NCBI GenBank assembly: GCA_900199595.1
Contig: FZRB01000010.1
Span: forward strand, 1 to 64,000
Direction of reading: 5' to 3'
DNA from: Lachnospiraceae bacterium
GTDB taxonomy: Bacteria; Bacillota; Clostridia; Lachnospirales; Lachnospiraceae
DNA: 64,000 nucleotides
A model generated the notes under the pieces. It was given only the letters and a program-made list of their open reading frames with translations. It did no database searches and was not told where the DNA came from. The translations under genes and the position numbers were made by a program. Below, in pieces: positions 1-8,577 of the stretch (position 1 is its first letter; each line of letters begins with the position of its first letter).

Positions 1-106
1 TGATTTTCTTCGAAAATCGCTTTTTCCTCATGTTTCAGCGTGTCATAAGTTCAATATGCTCTTTCTGCAAGCAGAATCGCATCTTGAACTATGACACTTA
101 TGTCAC
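1..106 (-). repeat. Dispersed palindromic repeat, long copy
   Basis: The reverse complement of this stretch matches 12084-12189 over the same 106-base length with about 87% identity by eye. It contains an imperfect palindrome: GTGTCATAAG near one end and CTTATGACAC-type sequence near the other, enclosing a small hairpin with TTCTGC and GCAGAA arms. It is intergenic, downstream of the GGDEF gene, and may continue beyond the left edge of the window. No coding potential is evident. Mobility is inferred only from the dispersed copies. Confidence 0.75.
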
Positions 107-155
107 ATTATAATACATTTCTAACTCAAAATATAGCAAGAAAAATGCAGCGATC

Positions 156-1328
156 TTACTTGACCGCCGCACGTTTAAGTTCCTCTTTTCTCTTGTACAT
201 TTTTTGATCAGCCCGCCTGAATACATCATTAAAGCTTCTGTCTTTCTCAGGATAATATATGTCCATTCCACTTGAAATAACCACATGTCCTGATTTCTGA
301 TTTTCCTCAATCTTTTGGTCAAATTCCTGCAGCAGAGAAGCTCTGTCTCTATAATCATCTCTCTCAAGGATGGTAACGAATTCGTCGCCACCAACTCTGA
401 AGACAGGACTATGACTGTATTTCTGACATATCAATCTGCAGGCACTCTTAATATATTCATCTCCTGCATCATGACCTAAGGTATCATTTATCTTTTTAAG
501 ACCATTCAGATCAAATACTACAATCCCGTATTCGGTAAGCATTCCCTCTTCCACTCTCTTTTCTATATCCTGCAGAGCCTCCAGATAGGCCATCTTATTC
601 TTTACGCCTGTGAGAGCATCCTTATAGGACTGCTCCTTTGCAATCTCTATCTCATTCTCATACTCTTTAGCCTCATCCTTATAAACAAATGAATGGATCA
701 TGCAGGTGGCCAGCAGACATCCGATAGCATAGAACGGCATAAGCGGATACAGGGACTGTAATGCTATAAATATTGTCATAACTATACCGGAAAAACCTAT
801 AGTCCGGTGATGTAATTTCGTTTCGCCTTTAGCCTTTACCGCCACAGCCAGTGCATAAACCGAAGTCATAAGGAATAAAAACATCTGAATAAAAAGTGTT
901 ATAAATCTTGCCTGACCCGGAATATATTCTTTGTCATCTCCAAATGCAAAAACTACAGGTATAAACAAGTTGATGATCAGTGCTATAAGCTCATATGTGA
1001 ATATAATCCATCCTCCATATAGAAGGATTTTACCAAAACGACCATGACTATCCAGATAGGAAACTACGAATCTGGTCCATAAAAGAACTGATAGCACCAT
1101 AGAGAAGAAATAAAACACAGTATCAATGTATGCCAAAAAGATTATTCTCTCTCCATAGAGAATTCCCCAAAAAATGTCAGAAAGATAGTATATCATCACA
1201 CCATAAAGGAACTGACGATACCTGTTTCTTGTAATATTATTCTTTGTTTTTAGAGTTTTCTTCAATGCCTCAAAGTTGATTATTATATGAACCACTAAAG
1301 AAAGCATCCCTATACTAGCGTAATACAT
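156..1328 (-). CDS. Membrane diguanylate cyclase (GGDEF)
   Basis: Predicted to make cyclic di-GMP from two GTP at the inner face of the membrane. The first 215 residues or so are strongly hydrophobic, with six to eight likely membrane segments. A short linker (AKEYENEIEIAKEQSYKDAL) leads into a complete GGDEF domain beginning at DALTGVKNK. The active-site motif GGDEF lies near residues 312-316, and FDLNGLKKINDTLGHDAGD is the upstream metal and guanine region. No RxxD inhibitory site sits in the usual place before the motif. The ligand of the membrane part cannot be told from sequence. It is one of four proteins here with an intact GGDEF motif. The ribosome binding site is weak, so a start a few codons later is possible. 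Confidence 0.88.
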   Translation of the reverse strand: MYYASIGMLSLVVHIIINFEALKKTLKTKNNITRNRYRQFLYGVMIYYLSDIFWGILYGERIIFLAYIDTVFYFFSMVLSVLLWTRFVVSYLDSHGRFGKILLYGGWIIFTYELIALIINLFIPVVFAFGDDKEYIPGQARFITLFIQMFLFLMTSVYALAVAVKAKGETKLHHRTIGFSGIVMTIFIALQSLYPLMPFYAIGCLLATCMIHSFVYKDEAKEYENEIEIAKEQSYKDALTGVKNKMAYLEALQDIEKRVEEGMLTEYGIVVFDLNGLKKINDTLGHDAGDEYIKSACRLICQKYSHSPVFRVGGDEFVTILERDDYRDRASLLQEFDQKIEENQKSGHVVISSGMDIYYPEKDRSFNDVFRRADQKMYKRKEELKRAAVK

Positions 1329-1540
1329 AAGCCTTTATCCCAAATCTATAATGGTATATAACTCTTTTTAATTTACAAACTAAAAACCAACAACGGTGTA
1401 TCCTATAATTCTAACAAATCACATGCTTATTACAATAAGTTGTGTCAGAATGTCACATCCTGACCGGAATTATTTTTTGTTGTGGTTATTCCTATGATGG
1501 ATTATGATGTTATATAACAGCTTTGAGGAGGATATAACTT

Positions 1541-2137
1541 TTGAATAATTCATTGGGAGAAACCCTAAGACATTTGAGAATACAGAAGGGACTGTCTCAG
1601 CAGCAGTGCGCTGACCTGATACATGTTGACCGTTCTTCTATAGCAAACTGGGAAACAGGAAGACGTATGCCGGACGCAGATATGCTTGCACAGATATCAA
1701 ATGCTTTAAATGTAGACGTATCCTATCTTATCGGTTTATCTTATAAGCAGGAAACAGAAATCAACGTTATAATGGTTGATGATGAAAGAATCATACTGAC
1801 CGGGGGTATTCCGGTCATCCAGAGAGTCCTTCCTGATGCTTCAGTCAATGGTTTTATAAAGCCTTCAGAGGCGCTGAACTTCGCAAGAGAAAACAAAGTA
1901 GCTATAGCGTTTCTCGATATAGAAATAGGAAAGGTAAGCGGTCTCAGTTTATGTCAGGATCTTCTTACAATCAATCCACTTACCAATGTTATATTCCTTA
2001 CTGCTTATGCAGAATACTCCTTAGATGCATGGGATACAGGGGCCTGTGGCTTTTTATTGAAGCCCATCTCTGATGTTGCAGTAAAAAAACAGTTAGCCAA
2101 GCTCCGTCATCCATTCCATGGAGGTGAGAATACATGA
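1541..2137 (+). CDS. XRE helix-turn-helix / receiver fusion response regulator
   Basis: A 198-residue protein whose DNA-binding part precedes the receiver, the reverse of the usual order. Residues 1-65 are an XRE/Cro helix-turn-helix (LRIQKGLSQQQCADLIHVDR, then ANWETGRRMPDADML). Residues 75-198 form a receiver domain: VDDERI gives the acidic pair, FLDIEIG the phospho-accepting Asp, FLTAYAEYS the Thr switch and LLKPIS the Lys. The start is TTG, placed by a GAGGAGG about nine bases upstream. The frame overlaps the following kinase gene by four bases (ATGA), so the two are almost certainly co-translated partners. Targets are unknown. Phosphorylation probably alters dimerisation of the HTH part, which is inference. 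Confidence 0.88.
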   Translation: MNNSLGETLRHLRIQKGLSQQQCADLIHVDRSSIANWETGRRMPDADMLAQISNALNVDVSYLIGLSYKQETEINVIMVDDERIILTGGIPVIQRVLPDASVNGFIKPSEALNFARENKVAIAFLDIEIGKVSGLSLCQDLLTINPLTNVIFLTAYAEYSLDAWDTGACGFLLKPISDVAVKKQLAKLRHPFHGGENT

Positions 2138-3435
2138 CCAGCTTTATTGACCTCACTAATTTCGGTGTTGCGTGCGCCGGTCTGATAGTTGCGTTTATAG
2201 GCTTATTCATCACTTTGGGATCTCCATATATGGACAAAGGAATCCGGAAGTATTTTGAAGTATTTTTTTCTCTGCTCATAGCCTATATATTATCTGACCT
2301 GTTTTCTCAGATATCACTGACCATGCTTGGAAGTGATTATGCCATCCTTTCCCGAGTATGTGTATTTAGTGAATCCTTTTTTTCAGCCATACTGATGCCA
2401 ATGCTTACATGGTTCCTATTAAAATGTGCCGGTAAAAAAACATACAATAATCCTTATTTTGTTGTGGCATGTATTCTTTTCATTTCCTACTTTATTACAC
2501 TTATAATAACTCAGTTTACCAGACATATTTATTTTATTACGGACGATAACGTATATCATCGCGGACCACTATATCCTACACTTTTAATATCTCCCGCATT
2601 ATTAATGCTTCTAAATCTGACTGTGCTCATAAGATATAGAAAAAGTCTTTCATCCAGACTTATAAAAGCGTTTTCTATATATATTATTGTTCCGCTTATT
2701 TGTATGCTTATTCAGATGTGTATGTACGGTTTACTTCTTATCGTTATAGGCTCATCTGTTTCTTCCCTCTTCCTTCTTACTTACATCCATCGCGAACAGA
2801 TGGATGTATATGTTGCTCAGAGAGAAGAAAATGCGAGAGCACAGGTAAGTATCAATGTATTACAGATGCGTCCGCATTTTATATATAATACAATGACCAG
2901 TATTTATTATCTCTGTGAACAGAATCCTAAAAAGGCTATGGAAATGATAGAAAGCTTCACAAATTATCTGCGCAAGAATTTCCAGGCCATTGCAAAGCAT
3001 GGTACTATACCTTTCAGAGAGGAATTAGAGCACGTCCGCACATACCTGAACATAGAACAGATACGATTTGAAGGAAAGCTGTTTGTTGAGTTCGATACTC
3101 CACATATGGGCTTTCGTATTCCTCCGCTGACCTTGCAGCCCATAGTTGAAAATGCTGTCAAGTACGGTGTCGATCCGGAGCTTGATCCACTTTATATTTC
3201 TGTCAGCACAAACGAAACAGAAGATGGAAATGAGATCATTGTTACGGATAACGGTCCCGGTTTTGATGAAAATGAAAATACCGCCGACAATAACAGAGAA
3301 CCTCATATTGCCATCAACAACATCCGTGAAAGACTATCCATGATGTGTAATGGTACAATCAGTTTCTCTGCCAGAGACGGCGGTGGAACAATTGTCCGAA
3401 TATATATACCGAGAAATTATTCATCAATCAGCTGA
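2134..3435 (+). CDS. LytS/YehU-like sensor histidine kinase
   Basis: Membrane sensor kinase of the His_kinase (PF06580) type, partner of the XRE-REC regulator it overlaps. About six or seven hydrophobic segments fill residues 1-215. The phospho-acceptor region follows (LQMRPHFIYNTMTSIYYL), then an ATPase domain: N box PPLTLQPIVENAVKYGV, G1 box VTDNGPGFDENEN and the NNIRERLSMM helix. A short DGGGT segment closes the domain. Length (433 residues) is normal for the class. The signal sensed cannot be inferred. LytS-type kinases usually pair with LytTR regulators; here the partner carries an XRE domain instead. Confidence 0.88.
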   Translation: MTSFIDLTNFGVACAGLIVAFIGLFITLGSPYMDKGIRKYFEVFFSLLIAYILSDLFSQISLTMLGSDYAILSRVCVFSESFFSAILMPMLTWFLLKCAGKKTYNNPYFVVACILFISYFITLIITQFTRHIYFITDDNVYHRGPLYPTLLISPALLMLLNLTVLIRYRKSLSSRLIKAFSIYIIVPLICMLIQMCMYGLLLIVIGSSVSSLFLLTYIHREQMDVYVAQREENARAQVSINVLQMRPHFIYNTMTSIYYLCEQNPKKAMEMIESFTNYLRKNFQAIAKHGTIPFREELEHVRTYLNIEQIRFEGKLFVEFDTPHMGFRIPPLTLQPIVENAVKYGVDPELDPLYISVSTNETEDGNEIIVTDNGPGFDENENTADNNREPHIAINNIRERLSMMCNGTISFSARDGGGTIVRIYIPRNYSSIS

Positions 3436-3539
3436 TCATATTCATTTATTTTATCTTCAAAAAGCTGTATTACATCCTCTGATTTATAAAGTCCGTTCGG
3501 ATCAGCCTTAAGATCTTTAAGCCGGATACTATAAATAAT
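3417..3539 (-). pseudogene. Possible C-terminal remnant of an unknown gene
   Basis: An open frame of 40 codons on the minus strand runs from just after the proC stop to a TAA that overlaps the 3' end of the kinase gene. Its translation looks protein-like (DPNGLYKSEDVIQLFEDK, then INEYDQLIDE) but has no start codon or ribosome binding site. It directly follows two stop codons (TAG, TAA) at the end of proC. It could be the tail of a displaced gene. I do not recognise the family, and chance coding remains possible. Confidence 0.3.
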
Positions 3540-3542
3540 TTA

Positions 3543-4337
3543 CTAAAGCTTTCGGGAAATATCAGCGCAGGCTTCCATAGCATCAATGATGCTTGCTCTG
3601 AAGCCTTCCTGTTCAAGAACCTTTACCGCTTCAATGGTTGTGCCTGCCGGTGAACATACCATATCCTTAAGTTCACCCGGATGTTTACCTGTTTCAAGTA
3701 CCATCTTTGCACTTCCAAGAACAGCCTGAGCAGCAAATTTATAAGCCTTGGCTCTCGGCATTCCAAGCTTAACTGCCCCATCAGCCATAGCCTCTATCAT
3801 CATAAAAACGTATGCCGGCGAGCTTCCTGATACTGAAACCACACTGTCCATCAGGTTCTCGGGAACCACCTCAGCCTCACCAAATGATGAAAGTATCTTT
3901 AATGCCTTCTCAATTTCTTCCTCACTGACTGTAGGTGCAGGACTTACTCCTGTCATACCTTCACCTACAAGAGCAGGAGTATTAGGCATAGTTCTTATTA
4001 TTTTCAATTCTCTTCCGAAGGCCTCGTTATACCAGGCAATGGACTTACCTGCTACAATTGATATGATAAGCTGGTCGTCCTTAAGATCATCCTTTATCTC
4101 AGCAGCAACTACAGGAATAACCTGAGGCTTTACTGCCAGAAGAATGATCTCTGACTTAGATACAACCTCTTTATTATCAGCTGTAACATTAATACCAAAT
4201 GTATTCGCTGCCTTTTCTCTTTCTGCCTCTACAGGAGAAGAACAGAGAATATCACTACCTGCTATTATTCCTTTTTTAATGATTCCACCGATTATGGCAC
4301 TGGCCATATTTCCGGCACCTATTATTCCAAGTTTCAT
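3543..4337 (-). CDS. proC: Pyrroline-5-carboxylate reductase
   Basis: Catalyses the NAD(P)H-dependent last step of proline synthesis, from 1-pyrroline-5-carboxylate to proline, in the cytosol. The N-terminal Rossmann fold shows the dinucleotide motif GIIGAGNMASAIIGG. ILLAVKPQVI and IRTMPNTPALVGEGMT are typical of the family. The dimer-forming C-terminal domain carries the P5CR signature (VSGSSPAYVFMMIEAMADG, then AAQAVLGSAKMV and SPAGTTIEAV). At 264 residues it is full length. No proA or proB is adjacent. It is convergent with the sensor kinase gene and downstream of the REC-GGDEF-EAL gene, from which a strong terminator separates it. Confidence 0.95.
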   Translation of the reverse strand: MKLGIIGAGNMASAIIGGIIKKGIIAGSDILCSSPVEAEREKAANTFGINVTADNKEVVSKSEIILLAVKPQVIPVVAAEIKDDLKDDQLIISIVAGKSIAWYNEAFGRELKIIRTMPNTPALVGEGMTGVSPAPTVSEEEIEKALKILSSFGEAEVVPENLMDSVVSVSGSSPAYVFMMIEAMADGAVKLGMPRAKAYKFAAQAVLGSAKMVLETGKHPGELKDMVCSPAGTTIEAVKVLEQEGFRASIIDAMEACADISRKL

Positions 4338-4398
4338 GGGCTTTCTCCTTTTTTATAAACTGCATACAGAGTACCACATTTAATAGGATTCATCCAGT

Positions 4399-4424
4399 AA
4401 AAAAGAGTGTCGCTTGCGACACTC
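4399..4424 (-). terminator. Rho-independent terminator of the REC-GGDEF-EAL gene
   Basis: Perfect 8-bp stem GAGTGTCG/CGACACTC with a four-base loop (4405-4424), followed on the minus strand by a run of six T. It lies downstream of the stop codon at 4506 and ahead of proC. Confidence 0.8.
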
Positions 4425-4505
4425 TCCGCGCGAGGCGCGTGCTGCCAAAAGGCAGCTATCTTCCTTGCGCGCCGAGACGCATCCTTAGCGGAGCGGTTTT
4501 TGTTT
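4425..4505. repeat. Cluster of GC-rich hairpins
   Basis: Between the terminator and the REC-GGDEF-EAL stop codon lie further hairpins. CGCGC-GAG-GCGCG is at 4427-4439 and GCTGCC-AAAA-GGCAGC at 4441-4456. A GCGCGCCGAGACGC segment then ends in GCGGTTTTTG. The composition differs sharply from the AT-rich surroundings. It could be a structured 3' UTR or a small repeat unit; I saw no second copy in the window. Confidence 0.45.
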
Positions 4506-6227
4506 TTACTTACCGGTTCTCTCTGCCAGGAAGCTGTCAAACTGCTCCTCCGGTACAGGCTTTGAGAAATAATATCCCTGTATGATATCGCAGCCCATTT
4601 CTTTAAGAGTCAGGTACTGCTCCTCTGTCTCAACGCCTTCAGCAATAACAGGAACCTTCAGATGGTCGGCTATATCGATTATAAGCTCTATCATTCTCAT
4701 ATCTTTCTTCTCACTAAACGCATTACGGACAAATGACATATCCAGCTTCAGTGCGTCTATCGGAAGATTGGAAAGCATTCCAAGAGACGAATATCCGGTT
4801 CCGAAATCATCCATTTCTATCTTGAAACCTTCTCCTCTGAATCCGATTACTGTTGATATAACCTGCTCACTGTCTCCGGTATAAGCAGACTCTGTTATCT
4901 CCAGGATCAGATCCTCTGTTGTCAGTTCATATTTTTCAAGAATGCCGTCAAATATTTCCCTGAGATTTGGCATCAGCATATCTATACGTGATACATTTAC
5001 AGAAACCGGAACAGAAAAGCCGAACTTATCCTTGCAGGCGTGGATATAGGATGCAGTTTCCTCCCAGACATAATAATCAAGATCCGGTATCAGACCATTC
5101 TCCTCCAGAAGTGGTATAAAAAGTCCAGGACTTATCATTCCCAGTTCCGGATGGTTCCATCTTACCAGTGCTTCCGCACTTGTAAGTACCGGTTTGTCAG
5201 GTCTTACATCGAACTTAGGCTGAAGGAATACTGAAAAATGTTTCTCTTCCAGAGAGGTTCTGAAGTCATCCAGAAGTCTCTCACTGAATATCAGTTTTTC
5301 GTGCAGTTCATGATCATATACTCCTATGGATGTGTCATACATTCCTTTTACGCTGTCTGCTGCCATTTTAGCTCTGTCGAAGCGTCTCTCAACATCTAAG
5401 GATTTATCTACCTCATAGTATACTCCCACTCTCAGATTAATCTTACAGTCCGGAGTATCTTTTCCTTCTCCGGCCAATCCCTCAGACAACCTTTCTATTA
5501 TATCCTCATAATTATCCTTGTGAGGGGCATAGATAAGAAATGTATCTGCACCCTGACGACAGCCAACGCCTCCCAGCTTTCTTGCCTGCTGTTTAATTCT
5601 CTCTCCTACACGTCTAAGAACTTCATCACCGAAATCCTTTCCATATCTTTCATTTACCATGTGGAAGCGATTAATATCTATTACCAGCGCATCCATGGAT
5701 ATATCCTGATAATGCTGATCAAAGAGATGCACATAACGTACAAAATATTCAGTATTGAAAAGCTTTGTAAGATTGTCTCTTTCAGTTGAACGTATGATGC
5801 TTCTGTCCTCTGACAATTCGATACATTTATTTACTCTCGCCTTAACAACCTCCGGATCCGGATATGGCTTAGGAATGAAGTCAGTGGCACCAATCTTCAG
5901 ACATTCAACTTCTGACTTCTTATCCGAAGTCAGAACAATAATAGGAATCATCCTGAGATCAGAGTCCTCTTTCAATCTTCCGATAAACTCTACACCGCCC
6001 ATTCTCGGCATGATAAGATCCAGCATGATAAGAGCGATAGCATCCTTATGTTCCTTTATACATTCCAGTGCGTCTACTCCGTCAGATGCAAAAATTATCT
6101 CATAATCATCTTTCAGTATATTTCCAAGAAGCTCCTGGTTGATCATCTCATCATCTACGATAAGAATACTCCTTCTGACATCTATTATCTCTTTTTCATT
6201 AAAAAAACTGCTCTTGATTTCTTCCAT
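4506..6227 (-). CDS. Receiver-GGDEF(degenerate)-EAL protein, c-di-GMP phosphodiesterase
   Basis: A 573-residue cytosolic protein predicted to degrade cyclic di-GMP under phosphorelay control. The receiver domain is at about residues 17-135, with IMLDLIMPRMGG holding the phospho-Asp and a conserved FIPKPYPDPE. The GGDEF-like domain has the sequence RQGADTF near residue 227 in place of GGDEF, so cyclase activity is unlikely. The EAL domain (about 310-573) looks intact: AEALVRWNHPELG, VSVNVSRID, LEITES, MDDFGTGYSSLGML, VIAEGVETEEQ and QGYYFSKPV. No kinase is adjacent, so the phosphodonor is unknown. The opposing DGCs nearby make it a plausible local off-switch. Confidence 0.92.
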   Translation of the reverse strand: MEEIKSSFFNEKEIIDVRRSILIVDDEMINQELLGNILKDDYEIIFASDGVDALECIKEHKDAIALIMLDLIMPRMGGVEFIGRLKEDSDLRMIPIIVLTSDKKSEVECLKIGATDFIPKPYPDPEVVKARVNKCIELSEDRSIIRSTERDNLTKLFNTEYFVRYVHLFDQHYQDISMDALVIDINRFHMVNERYGKDFGDEVLRRVGERIKQQARKLGGVGCRQGADTFLIYAPHKDNYEDIIERLSEGLAGEGKDTPDCKINLRVGVYYEVDKSLDVERRFDRAKMAADSVKGMYDTSIGVYDHELHEKLIFSERLLDDFRTSLEEKHFSVFLQPKFDVRPDKPVLTSAEALVRWNHPELGMISPGLFIPLLEENGLIPDLDYYVWEETASYIHACKDKFGFSVPVSVNVSRIDMLMPNLREIFDGILEKYELTTEDLILEITESAYTGDSEQVISTVIGFRGEGFKIEMDDFGTGYSSLGMLSNLPIDALKLDMSFVRNAFSEKKDMRMIELIIDIADHLKVPVIAEGVETEEQYLTLKEMGCDIIQGYYFSKPVPEEQFDSFLAERTGK

Positions 6228-6327
6228 CAGGCTGACCTCCAGATAATTTTATCTGTCTTTAATTTCCACATTTATATAATACATGGTATAAGGCTTATAT
6301 TCAACACTTCTTCACTTAATAATCAAG

Positions 6328-6363
6328 AAAAAATATACCACCAGGGCGAGCCTTGTGGTATAT
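6328..6363 (-). terminator. Rho-independent terminator of the GH43 gene
   Basis: Stem ATATACCAC/GTGGTATAT, extended by AGG/CCT pairing inside the loop (6333-6363). A run of T follows on the minus strand, just downstream of the GH43 stop codon at 6381. Confidence 0.75.
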
Positions 6364-6380
6364 CCATTAATAATAAATAT

Positions 6381-7379
6381 TTAATTTTCATGGTCATATG
6401 GAATGATCTTATCAATGGTTCCATCCTCATGAATTGTAAGCTTTGTAAACTTAACGCTTCTCTTATGTGAGCATCCATCTGATAACTGAGCATCATGATA
6501 GAACAGATACCACTCACCATCTATTTCTACAATTGAATGGTGTGTTGTCCATCCGATTACCGGCTCCATAAGTCTTCCCTTATATGTGAACGGACCTGCA
6601 GGATTATCACTTTCTGCATAGCAGAGGAAATGTGTTGTGCCTGTAGAATATGAAAGATAATACTTTCCATTGAACTTATGAACCCATGGTCCTTCGAAAT
6701 ATCTTCTATCTTCATCACCGGCCTTGATAGGTTCACCGTTTTCATCAAGAATCTCAATCATCTTAGGAGGCTCAACGAAACCGGTCATATCCTGTTTAAA
6801 CTCAGCAAAGAGAGGTCCAAGAGACTTCTCATTACCTTCCGGACGACGCTCATCCGGGTTAAAGCTTCCCGATTGCCACATCTCAAGCTGTCCACCCCAA
6901 AGTCCGCCATTGTAGCAATATATCCTTCCATCATCATCAAGAAGAACTGCAGGATCTATACTATAGCTTCCTTCTATGAAATTCTCCTGTGGAGTAAATG
7001 GTCCAACAGGTGAATCGGACACAGCCACTCCTATACGGAAGATCTCATTCTTATCCTTTGCAGGAAATACGAGGTAATACTTTCCGTTTACCTTAACAGC
7101 ATCAGGTGCCCAAAGCTGTCTTCCTACCCATGGAACATCCTTCTCGTGAAGGGCAAGTCCGTTATCAACACACTCACTGTCAAGGGAATCCATGGAAAGG
7201 ATATGATAATCCTCCATTCTATACTGTTCTCCATCATCATCCTCAGGACAATCCCAGTCAAGATCGTGTGAAGGATAGATATAGATTTTTCCGTCAAAAA
7301 CATGAGCAGAAGGATCTGCTGTGTAAATATGAGTTACTAAGGGTTTTCTCTCGTTCTTTCTCATTTCAAATCTCTTCAT
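6381..7379 (-). CDS. Glycoside hydrolase family 43 enzyme
   Basis: Five-bladed beta-propeller hydrolase, probably acting on arabinose- or xylose-containing plant oligosaccharides. The N-terminal blade has YTADPSAHVFDGKIYIYPSH, whose Asp is the expected general base. SIDPAVLLDDDGRIYCYNGG holds the second conserved Asp, and YFEGPWVHKFNGKYYLSYS the general-acid Glu. HSIVEIDGEWYLFYHD closes the propeller. There is no signal peptide, so it is probably intracellular and acts on imported oligosaccharides. At 332 residues it is a single-domain enzyme. No transporter is adjacent. The exact substrate and subfamily cannot be fixed by eye. MKRFEMRKNERKP is the chosen start. Confidence 0.88.
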   Translation of the reverse strand: MKRFEMRKNERKPLVTHIYTADPSAHVFDGKIYIYPSHDLDWDCPEDDDGEQYRMEDYHILSMDSLDSECVDNGLALHEKDVPWVGRQLWAPDAVKVNGKYYLVFPAKDKNEIFRIGVAVSDSPVGPFTPQENFIEGSYSIDPAVLLDDDGRIYCYNGGLWGGQLEMWQSGSFNPDERRPEGNEKSLGPLFAEFKQDMTGFVEPPKMIEILDENGEPIKAGDEDRRYFEGPWVHKFNGKYYLSYSTGTTHFLCYAESDNPAGPFTYKGRLMEPVIGWTTHHSIVEIDGEWYLFYHDAQLSDGCSHKRSVKFTKLTIHEDGTIDKIIPYDHEN

Positions 7380-7553
7380 TCTTTATTTTTCTACAAATCT
7401 ACAGGTTACTATTATTATAATTTGGAACTAAACACATATATATTATCATTAAAAGAAACAAAACACTTATTAAAAATTGCCATCTTATTAACAAATATTG
7501 GGATTTTTTGCAAAAATGTAATAAAACATCAAAAAAAGAGTAATGCTTTGTAG

Positions 7554-7582
7554 TTGACAGAGCGGGTACTAAGTCTTATAAT
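7554..7582 (+). promoter_or_regulatory. Consensus sigma-A promoter of the thiamin operon
   Basis: TTGACA at 7554-7559 and TATAAT at 7577-7582 are separated by exactly 17 bases. The predicted start of transcription, near 7589, lies just before the TPP riboswitch. Confidence 0.85.
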
Positions 7583-7594
7583 TGTCGTCGAAAA

Positions 7595-7690
7595 AAGGGG
7601 AGCTGAACCTGATTCGGCTGAGAACAGACTGTATTGTCTGGACCCGTAACCTGATTTGGATAATGCCAACGTAGGGAAAGACTTTACATT
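7595..7690 (+). promoter_or_regulatory. TPP riboswitch (THI element)
   Basis: Conserved thiamin-pyrophosphate aptamer segments are present in order. GGGG begins near 7597, CTGAGAACAGACTG is at 7618-7631 and GACCCGTAACCTGAT at 7641-7655. TTGGATAATGCCAACGTAGG, the most conserved block, is at 7656-7675. It sits between a consensus promoter and a terminator that precede thiM. In this family TPP binding represses downstream genes; the terminator indicates control by premature termination. Confidence 0.95.
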
Positions 7691-7694
7691 TACA

Positions 7695-7728
7695 GCAGGT
7701 ATGTCCGAACTGGGCACACCTGTTTTTT
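7695..7728 (+). terminator. Riboswitch-controlled intrinsic terminator
   Basis: Stem GCAGGTATGTCC/GGGCACACCTGT with one mismatch and a five-base loop, followed by six T (7723-7728). It lies between the TPP aptamer and thiM and is the likely expression platform, forming when TPP is bound. Confidence 0.88.
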
Positions 7729-7755
7729 ATACTATTAGGAAAGAAGGTAATCATC

Positions 7756-8577
7756 ATGTTTAAAGAATGTCTTGAAAATGTAAGAAATACCGTACCTCTT
7801 GTACATAACATCACAAACTACGTAACTGTTAATGATGTGGCCAATGTACTTCTGGCCTGCGGCGGAAGCCCTATCATGTCTGACGAACCGGAGGATGTGG
7901 AAGATATTACTTCCATCTGCCCAGGTCTGAATATCAATATAGGCACACTGAACCAGCGTACAATAGAAGGAATGTTCAGAGCCGGAAGAAAGGCTGAGGA
8001 GCTGGGACACACTCTTCTCCTTGACCCTGTGGGAGCCGGAGCATCAAAGCTCAGAACTGATACAGCAGTTAAACTTATGGATGAACTGCATTTTACTGTA
8101 ATCAGAGGAAACATATCCGAGATCAAAACTCTGGCACTCGGAAGCGGAACAACTAAGGGCGTAGACGCAGATGTGGCTGATGCAGTAACCGAAGATACAC
8201 TGGACAGCGCTGTAAAGTTCGTAAAGGATTTCGCTAAAAAAGCAGATGCCATTGTAGCTATAACAGGTGCTATCGATCTTGTAAGTGATGGTGATACCTG
8301 CTACGTCATCAGAAACGGTCGTTCGGAAATGGGAAAGATTACAGGAACAGGATGCCAGCTCTCAGCACTTACTACAGCTTACGTTGTAGCAAATCCTGAT
8401 AATAAACTTGAAGCTGCCGCTGCTGCTGTATGCTTAATGGGTCTTGCAGGAGAGACAGGCTGGTCACGCATGCAGGAAGGCGACGGCAATTCTACCTATC
8501 GCAATCGTATAATTGATGCCATCTTCAACATGGATGGAGATACACTTGAAAAGGGAGCTAAGTATGAAATTAGATAA
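7756..8577 (+). CDS. thiM: Hydroxyethylthiazole kinase
   Basis: Phosphorylates 4-methyl-5-(2-hydroxyethyl)thiazole with ATP in thiamin salvage. Family features are visible along the 273 residues: VPLVHNITNYVTVNDVAN at the N terminus, GGSPIMSDEPEDVED, LLDPVGAGASKLR, VIRGNISEIKTL, and the anion-hole segment GKITGTGCQLSALTTAYV with the catalytic Cys in GTGC. A GAAAGAAGG ribosome binding site precedes the ATG. First gene of the riboswitch-controlled operon. Its 3' end overlaps thiE by 14 bases. Confidence 0.95.
   Translation: MFKECLENVRNTVPLVHNITNYVTVNDVANVLLACGGSPIMSDEPEDVEDITSICPGLNINIGTLNQRTIEGMFRAGRKAEELGHTLLLDPVGAGASKLRTDTAVKLMDELHFTVIRGNISEIKTLALGSGTTKGVDADVADAVTEDTLDSAVKFVKDFAKKADAIVAITGAIDLVSDGDTCYVIRNGRSEMGKITGTGCQLSALTTAYVVANPDNKLEAAAAAVCLMGLAGETGWSRMQEGDGNSTYRNRIIDAIFNMDGDTLEKGAKYEIR

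Noticed and set aside
8513-8563. Longer thiE start beginning MMPSSTWMEIHL
   Set aside because: It lies inside thiM and has no family similarity; the ATG at 8564 has a ribosome binding site and matches ThiE N termini.
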